NCBI RefSeq assembly: GCF_000003815.2
Contig: NC_049985.1
Coordinates: forward strand, 6,706,844 to 6,770,843
Direction of reading: 5' to 3'
DNA from: Branchiostoma floridae
Taxonomy: Eukaryota > Chordata > Leptocardii > Amphioxiformes > Branchiostomatidae
DNA length: 64,000 nt
How positions within the stretch are numbered: position 1 is the stretch's first letter; the number at the start of each line of letters is the position of its first letter. Under the pieces are notes generated by a model that did no database searches, was not told the origin of the DNA, and saw only the letters and a list, made by a program, of their open reading frames with translations. A program made the translations under genes and the position numbers. This document shows positions 1 through 12,594 of the stretch, one piece after another.

Positions 1-3000
1 CTAATGATGTAATACATTATACGAATGGTCTGAAATGCCCTGTAGTAGTGTAGTATTGTAGTAGGTCTTGTCGCTACAAGGGTATAGGGGCATGCCACTT
101 CTCGTGAACGGGACGACCTGGGCTTTCAGCCGTAGAAGATATTGTGGTTGATCGTTTCGACTGGTGTGACATTATACGAATGGTCTGAATTGCCCTGTAG
201 TAGTGTAGTATTGTAGTAGGTCTTGCCGCTATGAGGGTAGCGGGGCACGCCACTGCTGGTGCACGGGACGACCTCGCCTTTTCATGCCGTAAAAAATATT
301 GAGGTTGACCGTTCCTACTGATGTATTACATTATACTGATGGTCTGAAATGCCCAGTAGTAGTGTAGTATTGTAGTAGATATTGCCGCTACGAGGGTAGC
401 GGGGCACGCCACTGCTGGTTTACGGGACGACCTGGGCTTTCAGCCGTAAAAGATATTGTGGTTGGCCGTTTCGACTGGTGTGACATTATACGGAAGGACT
501 AAAATGCCCTGTAGTAGTGTAGTATTGTAGTAGATCTTGCCGCTTCCAGGGTAGCGGGGCATGTCACTTCTCGTGTACGGGACGACCTGGGCTTTCAGCC
601 GTAGAGGATATTGTGGTTGGCCGTTTCGACTGGTGTTCTATATACGGAAGGACTAAAATGCCCTGTAGTATGGTAGTATTGTAGTAGGTCTTGCCGCTTC
701 CAGGGTAGCGGGGCATGTCACTTCTCGTGTACGGGACGACCTGGGCTTTCAGCCGTAGAAGATATTGTGGTTGGCCGTTTCGACTGGTGTTCTATATACG
801 GAAGGACTAAAATGCCCTGTAGTATGGTAGTATTGTAGTAGGTCAAGCCGCTACGAGGGTAGCGGGGCATGTCACTTCTCGCGTAAGGACGACCTGGGCT
901 TTCAGCCGTAAAAGATATTGTGGTTNNNNNNNNNNNNNNNNNNNNNNNNNNNNNNNNNNNNNNNNNNNNNNNNNNNNNNNNNNNNNNNNNNNNNNNNNNN
1001 NNNNNNNNNNNNNNNNNNNNNNNNNNNNNNNNNNNNNNNNNNNNNNNNNNNNNNNNNNNNNNNNNNNNNNNNNNNNNNNNNNNNNNNNNNNNNNNNNNNN
1101 NNNNNNNNNNNNNNNNNNNNNNNNNNNNNNNNNNNNNNNNNNNNNNNNNNNNNNNNNNNNNNNNNNNNNNNNNNNNNNNNNNNNNNNNNNNNNNNNNNNN
1201 NNNNNNNNNNNNNNNNNNNNNNNNNNNNNNNNNNNNNNNNNNNNNNNNNNNNNNNNNNNNNNNNNNNNNNNNNNNNNNNNNNNNNNNNNNNNNNNNNNNN
1301 NNNNNNNNNNNNNNNNNNNNNNNNNNNNNNNNNNNNNNNNNNNNNNNNNNNNNNNNNNNNNNNNNNNNNNNNNNNNNNNNNNNNNNNNNNNNNNNNNNNN
1401 NNNNNNNNNNNNNNNNNNNNNNNNNNNNNNNNNNNNNNNNNNNNNNNNNNNNNNNNNNNNNNNNNNNNNNNNNNNNNNNNNNNNNNNNNNNNNNNNNNNN
1501 NNNNNNNNNNNNNNNNNNNNNNNNNNNNNNNNNNNNNNNNNNNNNNNNNNNNNNNNNNNNNNNNNNNNNNNNNNNNNNNNNNNNNNNNNNNNNNNNNNNN
1601 NNNNNNNNNNNNNNNNNNNNNNNNNNNNNNNNNNNNNNNNNNNNNNNNNNNNNNNNNNNNNNNNNNNNNNNNNNNNNNNNNNNNNNNNNNNNNNNNNNNN
1701 NNNNNNNNNNNNNNNNNNNNNNNNNNNNNNNNNNNNNNNNNNNNNNNNNNNNNNNNNNNNNNNNNNNNNNNNNNNNNNNNNNNNNNNNNNNNNNNNNNNN
1801 NNNNNNNNNNNNNNNNNNNNNNNNNNNGACCTGGGCTTTCAGCCGTAAAAGATATTGTGGTTGGCCGTTTCGACTGGTGTGACATTATACGGAAAGCTAA
1901 AATGCCCTGTAGTATTGTAGTAGGTCTTGCCGCTACAAGGGTAGCGGGGCATGTCACTTCTCGTGTACGGGACGACCTGGCCTTTCACGCCGTCAAAGAT
2001 ATTGAGGTTGACCGTTTCTACTGATGTAATACATTATACGAATGGTCTGAAATACCCTGTAGTAGTGTAGTATTGTAGTAGGTCTTGTCGCTACAAGGGT
2101 ATAGGGGCATGCCACTTCTCGTGAACGGGACGACCTGGGCTTCAGCCGTAGAAGATATTGTGGTTGATCGTTTCGACTGGTGTGACATTATACGAATGGT
2201 CTGAATTGCCCTGTAGTAGTGTAGTATTGTAGTAGGTCTTGCCGCTATGAGGGTAGCGGGGCACGCCACTGCTGGTGCACGGGACGACCTCGCCTTTTCA
2301 TGCCGTAAAAAATATTGAGGTTGACCGTTCCTACTGATGTATTACATTATACTGATGGTCTGAAATGCCCAGTAGTAGTGTAGTATTGTAGTAGATATTG
2401 CCGCTACGAGGGTAGCGGGGCACGCCACTGCTGGTTTACGGGACGACCTGGGCTTTCAGCCGTAAAAGATATTGTGGTTGGCCGTTTCGACTGGTGTGAC
2501 ATTATACGGAAGGACTAAAATGCCCTGTAGTAGTGTAGTATTGTAGTAGATCTTGCCGCTTCCAGGGTAGCGGGGCATGTCACTTCTCGTGTACGGGACG
2601 ACCTGGGCTTTCAGCCGTAGAGGATATTGTGGTTGGCCGTTTCGACTGGTGTTCTATATACGGAAGGACTAAAATGCCCTGTAGTATGGTAGTATTGTAG
2701 TAGGTCTTGCCGCTTCCAGGGTAGCGGGGCATGTCACTTCTCGTGTACGGGACGACCTGGGCTTTCAGCCGTAGAAGATATTGTGGTTGGCCGTTTCGAC
2801 TGGTGTTCTATATACGGAAGGACTAAAATGCCCTGTAGTATGGTAGTATTGTAGTAGGTCTTGCCGCTACGAGGGTAGCGGGGCATGTCACTTCTCGTGT
2901 ACGGGACGACCTGGGCTTTCAGCCGTAAAAGATATTGTGGTTGGCCGTTTCGACTGGTGTGACATTATACGGAAGGACTAAAATGCCCTGTAGTAGTGTA

Positions 3001-4877
3001 GTATTGTAGTAGATCTTGCCGCTACGAGGGTAGCGGAGCATGTCCCTTCTCGTGTATGGGACGACCTGGGCTTTCAGCCGTAGAAGATATTGTGGTTGGC
3101 CGTTTCGACTGGTGTGACATTATACGGAAGGACTGAAATGCCCTGTAGTATTGTAGTATTGTAGTAGGTCTTGTCGCTACGAGGGTAGCGGGGCATGTCA
3201 CTTCTCGTGTACGGGACGACCTTGGCTTTCAGCCGTAAAAGATATTGTGGTTGGCCGTTTCGACTGGTGTGACATTATACGGAAGGACTAAAATGCCCTG
3301 TAGTATTGTAGTAGATCTTGCCGCTTCGAGGCTAGCGGGGCATGTCACTTCTCGTGTACTGGACGACCTGAGCTTTCAGCCGTAGAAGATATTGAGATTG
3401 GCCGTTTCGACTGGTGTGACATTATACGGAAGGACTAAAATGCCCTGTAGCAGTATGGTATTGTAGGAGGTCTTGCCGCTACAGCGGTAGCGGGGCACGC
3501 CACTGCTGATGTACGGGACGACCTGGCCTTTCATGCCTTAAAAGATATTGAGGTTGACCGTTCCTACTGATGTATTACAGTATACGAATGGTCTGAAATG
3601 CCCTGTAGTAGTGTAGTATTGTAGTAAGTCTTACCGCTACAAGGGTATCGGGGATACACCGCTGCTCACGTACGGGGCGACCTGGCCTTTCACGCCGTCA
3701 AAGATATTGAGGTTGACCGCTTCTACTGATGTAATACATTATACGAATGGTCTAAAATGCCCTGTAGTAGTGTAGTATTGTAGTAGGTCTTGCCGCTACG
3801 AGGGTAACGGGGCACGCCACTGCTGGTGTACGGGACGACCTGGGCTTTCAGCCGTAGAAGATATTGTGGTTGGCCGTTTCGACTGGTGTGACATTATACG
3901 GAAGGACTAAAATGCCCTGTAGTAGTATGGTATTGTAGTAGGTCTTGCCGCTACAGCGGTAGCGGGGCACGCCACTGCTGATGTACGGGACGACCTGGCC
4001 TTTCATGCCGTAAAAGATATTGAGGTTGACCGTTCCTACTGATGTATTACAGTATACGAATGGTCTGAAATGCCCTGTAGTAGTGTAGTATTGTAGTAGG
4101 TCTTACCGCTACAAGAGTATCGGGGATACACCGCTGCTCACGTACGGGGCGACCTGGCCTTTCACGCCGTCAAAGATATTGAGGTTGACCGTTTCTACTG
4201 ATGTAATACATTATACGAATGGTCTGAAATGCCCTGTAGTAGTGTAGTATTGTAGTAGGTCTTGCCGCTACGAGGGTAGCGGGGCATGTCACTTCTCGTG
4301 TACGGGACGACCTGGGCTTTCAGCCGTAAAAGATATTGTGGTTGGCCGTTTCGACTGGTGTGACATTATACGGAAGGACTAAAATGCCCTGTAGTAGTGT
4401 AGTATTGTAGTAGATCTTGCCGCTACGAGGGTAGCGGAGCATGTCCCTTCTCGTGTATGGGACGACCTGGGCTTTCAGCCGTAGAAGATATTGTGGTTGG
4501 CCAGATCGACTGGTGTGACATTATACGGAAGGACTAAAATGCCCTGTAGTATTGTAGTATTGTAGTAGGTCTTGCCGCTACGAGGGTAACGGGGCACGCC
4601 ACTGCTGGTGTACGGGACGACCTTGGCTTTCAGCCGTAGAAGATATTGTGGTTGGTCGTTTCGACTGGTGTGACATTATACGGAAGGACTAAAATGCCCT
4701 GCAGTAGTGTAGTATTGTAGTAGGTCTTGCCGCTACGAGGGTAGCGGGGTACGCCACTGCTGGTGTACGGGACGACCTGGGCTTTCATGCCGTAAAAGAT
4801 CTTGAGGTTGACCGTTCCTACTGATGCATTACATTATACAGATGGTCTGAAATGCCCTGTAGTAGTGTGGTATTGTA
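1..4877. repeat. Left satellite array, ~155-bp units, forward orientation
   Basis: Head-to-tail units of about 154-160 bp; the marker GGACGACCT recurs near 111, 266, 425, 579 and 733. Each unit has a GTAGTATTGTAGTAGGTCTTG stretch and a short hairpin around CCGCTACGAGGGTAGCGG. Two subtypes intermix: one reads GACATTATACGGAAGGACTA with CACTTCTCGTG, the other ACATTATACGAATGGTCTGA with CACTGCTGGTG. The block 1-900 is nearly repeated from about 2020, so there is a longer period of about 2.02 kb. No coding potential: the unit length is not a multiple of three and the open frames are shadows of the repeat. Confidence 0.95.
926..1827. other. Assembly gap inside the satellite
   Basis: 902 consecutive N bases flanked on both sides by satellite units. 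The true copy number of the array is therefore unknown. Confidence 1.
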
Positions 4878-6073
4878 GGATACCAGAAGATAGAAGATAG
4901 ACTGCCAGAGTGTCTACATCACAAGGTACAAGTGGCCTGCCTGCGTCAATGCTGTGATGCTGCCAATCAAAGTAGACAAACATCTCCATCACAAACATGT
5001 GTCTTATGTTGTTGAACCGGTGTACACATTATTTTGAAGTGTACCAGCTAGGCCACCTACATGTATTCCCGAAAATGGATGTTAATATTTCGTTTAAGAT
5101 CATACATTGTACCATTGCTATTTTGTAAGCAGTTTATTTATTGATTGGTTGACAGTCTCCAAGCATGTTGCAGCTGTGTATACATGTTGAATTGCATATA
5201 TGGTATTAGAAACTTTTAACATAGTAAACATTAAAAAAAACACAATACATGACAAGTCATTACATTACATGCCCATTACAGAGATTGTATATTGTGATGG
5301 GAGGTCTCAACTTGTTTATTCAATATGTCTGCCAGTATGGGTTGGGGCTCATTGTTCAATTTAGTGGTTGGTTTTGGCTAGAAAAATCAAGCTGATTTGC
5401 TCCCCTTAGGATTCTAGGATTCACAGTGGGTCAAAGGAAGCCATGTCTGTAAGTTGTTGAGTTGTGGAGGGCTGAGGTCTTCTTTAATCTAAAGACAGCT
5501 GATGTAACTGGGGCAGAGTACCACAATGTTGAAAGATGTATCCTGGGGGCTGGGAATTATGCTTACTTCTGTATCTTTATCTTTTATCCTTAAGTTCCAG
5601 ACTGGAGAAATTCCAGAGGTCTAGTTGGGGAGTCTGGAATTTTGTAATTCCTTTAACCTTCATTTTATCATTGTTCAGATATGAAAGGATAATAGTTAGT
5701 TCTAACCAGTCTCAAGTTATTAGGTAATCTAGTGTAGATGTGTTTGCAGGGGCCACTGACAAATTAAGTTCATCACTTTCTGTAGTACGCATACATGTGT
5801 ACATGTGTGTGTTCTCTATATTGTTAAACTGTTTAACATACTATTTACCTGAAATGTTGTTCTTTTGTGCTTTTCTTTGTTTTAACTTATTAAGCGAATT
5901 TCAAAATTCACCTGGACTTTTTCTGTCTTTTAGAGCAGAAAAACCATAACATGTTAACTTTATGAAAGCCAATTTTCTTACTTTTATGAGTTTTTTATAA
6001 TACATAATTGTTTTTTCACTGTAATGAATCTGCATTTTATATCCGGATTCAAATGGTATTAACAAGTAAAGCC
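4878..6073. other. Non-repetitive spacer between the facing arrays
   Basis: About 1.2 kb of AT-rich DNA with no satellite units. Short open frames (for example around 5536-5949) have no recognisable domain. No gene, RNA or splice structure is evident. Both arrays end at it in opposite orientation, so it forms the loop of a large inverted repeat. Confidence 0.7.
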
Positions 6074-9065
6074 TAGTTTATACTACACTACTACAAGGCA
6101 TTTCAGACCATTCGTATACTGTAATACATCAGTAGGAACGGTCAACCTCAATATCTTTTACGGCATGAAAGGCCAGGTCGTCCCGTACATCAGCAGTGGC
6201 GTGCCCCGCTACCCCTGTAGCGGCAAGACCTACTACAATACCACACTACTACAGGGCATTTTAGTCCTTCCGTATAATGTCACACCAGTCGAAACGGCCA
6301 ACCACAATATCTTTTACGGCTGAAAGCCCAGGTCGTCCCGTACAAGAGCAGTGACATGCCCCGCTACCCTCGTAGCGGCAAGATCTACTACAATACTACA
6401 CTACTACAGGGCATTTTAGTCCTTCCGTATAATGTCACACCAGTCGAAACGGCCAACCACAATATCTTCTAAGGCTGAAAGCCCAGGTCGTCCCGTACAC
6501 GAGAAGTGACATGCCCCGCTACCCTCGAAGCGGCAAGATCTACTACAATACTACACAACTACAGGGCATTTTAGTCCTTCCGTATAATGTCACACCAGTC
6601 GAAACGGCCAACCACAATATCTTTTACGGCTGAAAGCCCAGGTCGTCCCGTACACGAGAAGTGACATGCCCCGCTACCCTCGTAGCGGCAAGATCTACTA
6701 CAATACTACACTACTACAGGGCATTTTAGTCCTTCCGTATAAAGTCCCCCCAGTGGAAAGGCCAACCCACAAATCTTTACGGCTGAAAGGCCAGGTCTTC
6801 CCGCACACGAGAAGTAACATGCCCCGCTACCCTTGAAGCGGCAGAATCTACTACAATACTACACTACTACAGGGCATTTTAGTCCTTCCGTATAATGTCA
6901 CACCAGTCGAAACGGCCCAACCACAATATCTTTTACGGCTGAAAGCCAAGGTCGTCCCGTACACGAGAAGTGACATGCCCCGCTACCCTCGTAGCGGCAA
7001 GACCTACTACAATACTACACTACTACAGGGCATTTTAGTCCTTCCGTATAATGTCACACCAGTCGAAACGGCCAACCACAATATCTTCTACGGCTGAAAG
7101 CCCAGGTCGTCCCGTACACGAGAAGGGACATGCTCCGCTACCCTCGTAGCGGCAAGATCTACTACAATACTACACTACTACAGGGCATTTTAGTCCTTCC
7201 GTATAATGTCACACCAGTCAAAACGGCCAACCACAATATCTTTTACGGCTGAAAGCCCAGGTCGTCCCGTAAACCAGCAGTGGCGTGCCCCGCTACCCTC
7301 GTAGCGGCAAGATCTACTACAATACTACACTACTACTGGGCATTTCAGACCATCAGTATAATGTAATACATCAGTAGGAACGGTCAACCTCAATATTTTT
7401 TTACGGCATGAAAAGGCCAGGTCGTCCCGTGCACCAGCAGTGGCGTGCCCCGCTACCCTCATAGCAGCAAGACCTACTACAATACTACACTACTACAGGG
7501 CAATTCAGACCATTCGTATAATGTCACACCAGTCGAAACGATCAACCACAATATCTTCTACGGCTGAAAGCCCAGGTCGTCCCGTACACGAGAAGTGGCA
7601 TGCCCCTATACCCTTGTAGCGACAAGACCTACTACAATACTACACTACTACAGGGCATTTCAGACCATTCGTATAATGTATTACATCAGTAGAAACGGTC
7701 AACCTCAATATCTTTGACGGCGTGAAAGGCCAGGTCGCCCCGTACATCAGCAGTGGCGTGCCCCGCTACCCCTGTAGCGGCAAGACCTACTACAATACCA
7801 TACTACTACAGGGCATTTTAGTCCTTCCGTATAATGTCACACCAGTCGAAACGGCCAACCACAAAATCTTTTACGGCTGAAAGCCCAGGTCGTCCCGTAC
7901 ACGAGAAGTGACATGCCCCGCTACCCTCGTAGCGGCAAGACCTACTACAATACTACACTACTACAGAGCATTTAAGACCATCCGTAAAATGTAATACATC
8001 AGTAGAAACGGTCAACCTCAATATCTTTTACGGCATGAAAGGCCAGGTCGCCCCGTACGTGAGCAGCGCTTTACCCCGATACCCTTGTAGCGGTAAGACT
8101 TACTACAATACTACAGGATATTTAAGGCCATCCGTATAATGTCACACCAGCCGAAACGATCAACCACAATATCTTCTACGGCTGAAAGGCCAGGTCGTCC
8201 CGTACACGAGAAGTGACATGCCCCGCTACCCTTGTAGCGGCAAGACCTACTACAATACTACAGGGCATTTTAGCTTTCCGTATAATGTCACACCAGTCGA
8301 AACGGCCAACCACAATATCTTTTACGGCTGAAAGCCCAGGTCGTCCCGTACACGAGAAGTGACATGCCCCGCTACCCTCGTAGCGGCAAGACCTACTACA
8401 ATACTACAATACTACAGGGCATTTTAGTCCTTCCGTATAATGTCACACCAGTCGAAACGGCCAACCACAATATCTTCTACGGCTGAAAGCCCAGCTCGTC
8501 CCGTACACGAGAAGTGACATGCCCCGCTACCCTCGTAGCGGCAAGATCTACTACAATACTACACTACTACAGGGCACTTTAGTCCTTCCGTATAATGTCA
8601 CACCAGTCGAGACGATCAACCACAATATCTTCTACGGCTGAAAGGCCAGGTCGTCCCGTACACCAGCAGTGGCGTGCCCCGTTACCCTCGTAGCGGCAAG
8701 ACCTACTACAATACTACACTACTACAGGGCATTTTAGACCATACGTATAATGTAATACATCAATAGAAACGGTCAATCTCAATATCTTTTACGGCATGAA
8801 AGGCCTGGTCGCCCCGTACGTGAGCAGCGGTGTACCCCGCTAGCCTCACAGCGGCAAGATCTACTACAATACTAGTACTACAATACTACAGGGCATTTAA
8901 GACCACCCGTACAATGTCACACCAGTCGTAACGATCAACCACAATATCTTCTACGGCGGAAAGCCCAGGTCATCCCGCACACGAGCAGTGGCATGCCCCG
9001 ATACCCTTGTAGCGGCAAGACCTGCTACAATACTACAGGGCATTTTAGACCATATGTATAGTGTA
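6074..9065. repeat. Right satellite array, same units in reverse orientation
   Basis: About 19 units of the same ~155-bp satellite, now on the opposite strand (for example AGGTCGTCCCGTACACGAGA and CCGCTACCCTCGTAGCGG). Both subtypes occur, and stretches near 7300-7640 correspond in reverse to the block at about 2020-2400. The last unit, near 9040-9130, diverges and grades into the next array. Confidence 0.95.
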
Positions 9066-9560
9066 ATACACCAGTAGGAACGGCCATGCACAACATCTTA
9101 TACGCGATGATGCGCCTTTCACATGTACTGCGCGATCGGGCATGCACCTTGATGGGCCCCGCATCCCTGGCTGCGCTTGCCGACAATTTCGTGACGTTAT
9201 CGACGCGCATTTCGTGATGATGCAGCGTACATATGGACGGCGCGATCGGGCACGGGCCCCGACAGGCCCCCGTATCCCTGGCTGCGCTTCCCAACAATTT
9301 CGTGACGTTATCGACACGTACATCGTGATGATGTAGCGTTCACATAGACGGCGCGATGGGGCACGGGCCCCGACAGGCCCCGTATCCCTGGCTGCGCTTG
9401 CCGACAAATTCGTGACGCTATCGACGTGTACATCGTGATGATGTAGCGTTCACATGGACGGCGCGATCGGGCATGGACCACGACAGGTTCCCGCAAGCCT
9501 GGCTGCGCTTGCCGGCGATTTCGTGATGTCTTACATGAAACATCTGCCTGCATGTTTTGC
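9066..9560. repeat. GC-rich tandem repeat, ~109-bp unit, about four copies
   Basis: The marker GGCGCGATCGGGCA or a variant recurs near 9239, 9349 and 9458, with a related CGCGATCGGGCATG near 9132. Each unit also has CCTGGCTGCGCTTGCC and TTTCGTGACG. All frames stay partly open because the unit is GC-rich; the Arg/Ala-rich translations change frame between units and are not credible proteins. The first unit keeps satellite-like CAGTAGGAACGG, suggesting a diverged derivative of the neighbouring array. Confidence 0.85.
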
Positions 9561-9753
9561 ACTTTTGGGCCCTGGCGTGAAACTCCTAGCGACTAGGGGT
9601 TACAACAGGACCGATGTAAAAAAAAGGCGAAAGGTGGAGAAACTTATACATGAAGGTTGTAGGTGATTTGCGGTTAAAATGGAGTCTACATTTCACGATG
9701 GAGTCATAAGGGGTTTACTGCTAAATTGCCAGCATGCTAAACGGTGTTGTCAC

Positions 9754-11454
9754 CTCTTTCGAGCCTCCGACCAGTCCGCTCTCCAGAGACCATGCGGACA
9801 CGACGTTGAAGCCTTTGACCACCGAACTTTTGTCCAAGATTTCCTCACTCAGGTACTCAGCGTTGGACTTCGCCTTAAACCAACCAAGATGTTGTTGTTT
9901 ATTTTCCTGTTCAGATCTTTAGTAAGTTTTTGAATATCTTTGCTGATGAAAATGTCTTTTTTTTATACTACCGAATGATATTAGCAGGAGATATCTATCT
10001 ACTTTCAATGACTATATTTCTTTGACAACTCTGTTGAAATATACTGAATACGCTTGCCCAACACGTGTGTTTTTCTACATACATGTACAGTTATGTCCAT
10101 GCGGGATGCAACTGAACAGCAATGCACATGTACAGCGACTGATCTCTTAAGTAATAAAGACTGAGGATACTACATATGACACAATGCTCGTCGATTTAGG
10201 TAACGTCACTTAAAGTAATTGATTCATTCCTTGACAACGACTCATGCCATAAAGTCAAAACTGTGGGTAAGTCAAATCATTTGTTGATGATTTAAAGATC
10301 ATTCAGTCACATTACAAACAGTGTACTTGTGTTTTTTTCAAGGGTAAACAAAGGATTTGGTGCTGCCAGTGTGTCAACATCTGCACACTTGCCACTAAGA
10401 CCCGTGATTTTTTTTTTTTAAACAAAGGCTAGAAAATATTCTTACCGTGTCTAGTTTTTCCTTATTGCTGACGTCCACGACTATCTTCCCGGTCAGCTCG
10501 CCCCTGAGTTCGGCCAACTCAGAAAACGCGTCACGTGGGACGGCCAGGATGACGATCTGTCCTCGGGAGATGGCGTCCGAGTTTGACGTCACCACGACAC
10601 CTTCGGGAACAATCGGCCGTCTCCGTTCGGGGTCGCGACTTCCCATCACCACCTAAAGGGAGTGAATCAGTTTTTTGAACTCTTGTCTTGGGGTGAAATA
10701 GATTTCTACTCCCCTAGCAGAGGTTATGCTCTGGCTGTTGTTGTTAATTACGGTTTTATGCGTTTTTATCTTGTATCGTTTTCTTTTTTGTACCGTTTTC
10801 TTTATGTCTGTTAGGCCACGAGACACAAAGAAAACGGTACAAAATAGAAAGCCCGATAAATACGTATACGTAATAACGTAAAAAAAAACAGCCAGAGCCT
10901 ATTAAACCTCTGCTTTAAGAGCAATATATTTATAGATGGGTCTTTTTTATCAAGATCGGCACCAATAACATTGTCACTGGACGGTGGTATGTTGGCGGCG
11001 TCGCTGCCTTCAAAATTGCATTATGTTGTCAATGAAATTATAATGAGAATATTATGTAAAACGTTACGCTCAACTACGAAACTATATAATAAGAGCTCTG
11101 TCAAGTAGATCGGACGCAGCGACACAACCAACGTAACGTAACGCAGCTTCAGTGAGATACCCCTTAAGGAAAATTGAAAGTAGTGCGATGCTAGACTGTG
11201 CCTATCGCCTATATAGGTCAACTCCCCGGCCGCTATGGCCAACATGCGGCCCCCGCGAAACAGCTGAACAATAAAGAGAAAAAAATAATTCTTACCCTGA
11301 ACCCTGTCCTCACCAAACGACCTGCAAAAGACCTCCCATAGTCGCCGGCACCAATGATGACTATGGGGTGGTCTCGTGGCTTGATCTCAGTAACATGACT
11401 AGGACGATCCCCTCCAGAAGTCTGCAAGGCCATCATCTCATTTTCAGTCGACAT
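9754..11454 (-). CDS. STEAP: STEAP-like metalloreductase, 5' exons only (oxidoreductase domain)
   Basis: Three coding exons on the minus strand in phase 0: 11454-11296 (53 aa), 10652-10446 (69 aa), 9906-9754 (51 aa). Together they give the N-terminal NADPH/flavin oxidoreductase domain of STEAP ferric/cupric reductases: nucleotide-binding loop GAGDYGRS, then VVMGSRDPERR, GKIVVDVSN, SNAEYL and VVKGFNVVSAWSL. In the family this domain transfers electrons to a six-helix haem domain that reduces Fe3+/Cu2+ in endosomal or plasma membranes. The start at 11454 is 6 bp after an acceptor (CCTTTTTCAG), implying a 5' noncoding exon. No haem-domain exon is visible at lower coordinates. The last donor (GAG|GTGACA) is weak; without it the frame stops at 9721. 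The gene is either split by an intron running past the window edge or truncated at the satellite. Confidence 0.8.
10716..10914. mobile_element. Short palindromic MITE in the STEAP-like intron
   Basis: Arms of about 24-28 bp (AGCAGAGGTTATGCTCTGGC on the left; GCCAGAGCCTATTAAACCTC on the right) enclose a second inverted pair, GTACCGTTTTCTTT and AAAGAAAACGGTAC. The roughly 200-bp element can fold on itself. It lies between the first two STEAP-like coding exons. No clear target duplication. Confidence 0.7.
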
Positions 11455-11564
11455 GATGAACTGAAAAAGGTTTTTTTTATTATCATTAAGGTAAAATTTG
11501 GTTTCTACCTCTGGCAGATTATTGTTCTGTTTGCCCTATTTTATCATCTTTTTTAATGACCCTG

Positions 11565-11690
11565 GATGACTGGAAGAAATCTTATACAAACGTCTTACGA
11601 AACGGGGAGGCTGGAAGAAGTCTTATACAAACGTCTTACGAAACGTCTTACGAAACAACCTTGGTCGTTTCGTAAGGCGTAAGATTGAAA
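11565..11690. repeat. Short tandem plus inverted repeat of CGTCTTACGAAAC
   Basis: The segment GGAAGAAGTCTTATACAAAC followed by CGTCTTACGAAAC is duplicated at about 11573-11612 and 11612-11650. The CGTCTTACGAAAC part occurs a third time, then a partial inverted copy GTTTCGTAAGGCGTAAGA. On the minus strand each copy offers a donor-like GTAAGA, in the interval where the STEAP-like 5' noncoding exon should end. Confidence 0.7.
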
Positions 11691-11849
11691 CCATCTGCCT
11701 GCGTGAAAAGCAGTTCCTAAATAAATGTTGGCCCTGAAGGTGGTACTTGTCTTTTTGGCCTTTCGGGTTATCACCGTTGTTAAACTGGAATTAGTCCCGT
11801 AAAACTTCCCCGATGTGCGCTAATGAACTTGGCGGGAGGACAACAACAG

Positions 11850-11872
11850 TACCGCTATTTATATAAGGCGGC
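11850..11872 (-). promoter_or_regulatory. Possible TATA element for the STEAP-like gene
   Basis: CTTATATAAATAGCGG on the minus strand lies about 400 bp upstream of the STEAP-like start codon, in a locally GC-richer patch. This fits a promoter ahead of a 5' noncoding exon. The motif is nearly symmetric, so direction is uncertain; position and motif are the only evidence. Confidence 0.3.
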
Positions 11873-12594
11873 AAGGCACAACGTTATCGTTACCAGGCTT
11901 TGTTCCAAAGGTAAGGGCACAAGAAATACATGAGGTAATAACATGAAGCAGTGCCCACTGTGGTAACATGTAGAGTTACTTATATATCATTTTCACCTGC
12001 TCATGCTGGTCTACTCATTTTCATTGCCCTCTAGTCCATCCCAAATGCAGTGTCATTGTGCTTTGGCTATTCTTCCAGCAGTTCCGGTAGTGTATAGGCT
12101 ACATGGAAGGACGTGTTCAGCATCTACGTATACAGGCCACATGTCAAGCTAGCTATACTGTAAAGGCCGGTTTTATCCATGCCCGGTACAGCTCAGGTAC
12201 TTGCCGACAGTGAGGCATCAGGGATCTTCATGTGTAAGTGGTACTAGTATTGTATTTCGAGCCCTGAATCAAACTTATCACCACCCGACAGTTGTCGCCA
12301 AACTTCCCCCCAGATGATCTGAGATTGACAATAGCATCCGGGTTGTTTGGCATTGTTTACGATAACTTGGCTCTCCAGAGTAGGTCACCCGAAGAAATCA
12401 GTATTCGAAAATAAACCAGCTCTTGTCATTCAAAAACCACTTATCAATGCTTTCTGTATCATAGCTATCTACCACTCAGAAATCACGACCATAGCATGTC
12501 CAGAGCAGAACTCTAGATACAAAAGACGGAAGCTTCTCTGCAGTCCCATAACAAGCCGCCAGGTAGCCCAAAATCTACACTGTTCAAGGTCTTA

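Noticed and set aside
902-2269. Open frames across the satellite, some running through the N gap
   Set aside because: They are made mostly of undefined bases or satellite units whose length is not a multiple of three; no domain and no splice context.
1-9065. CRISPR-like array
   Set aside because: Whole ~155-bp units repeat without unique spacers, in a spliced eukaryotic genome; this is a satellite.
9025-9666. Overlapping Arg/Ala-rich open frames on both strands in the 109-bp array
   Set aside because: GC-rich tandem units leave several frames open at once, and the frame shifts between units.
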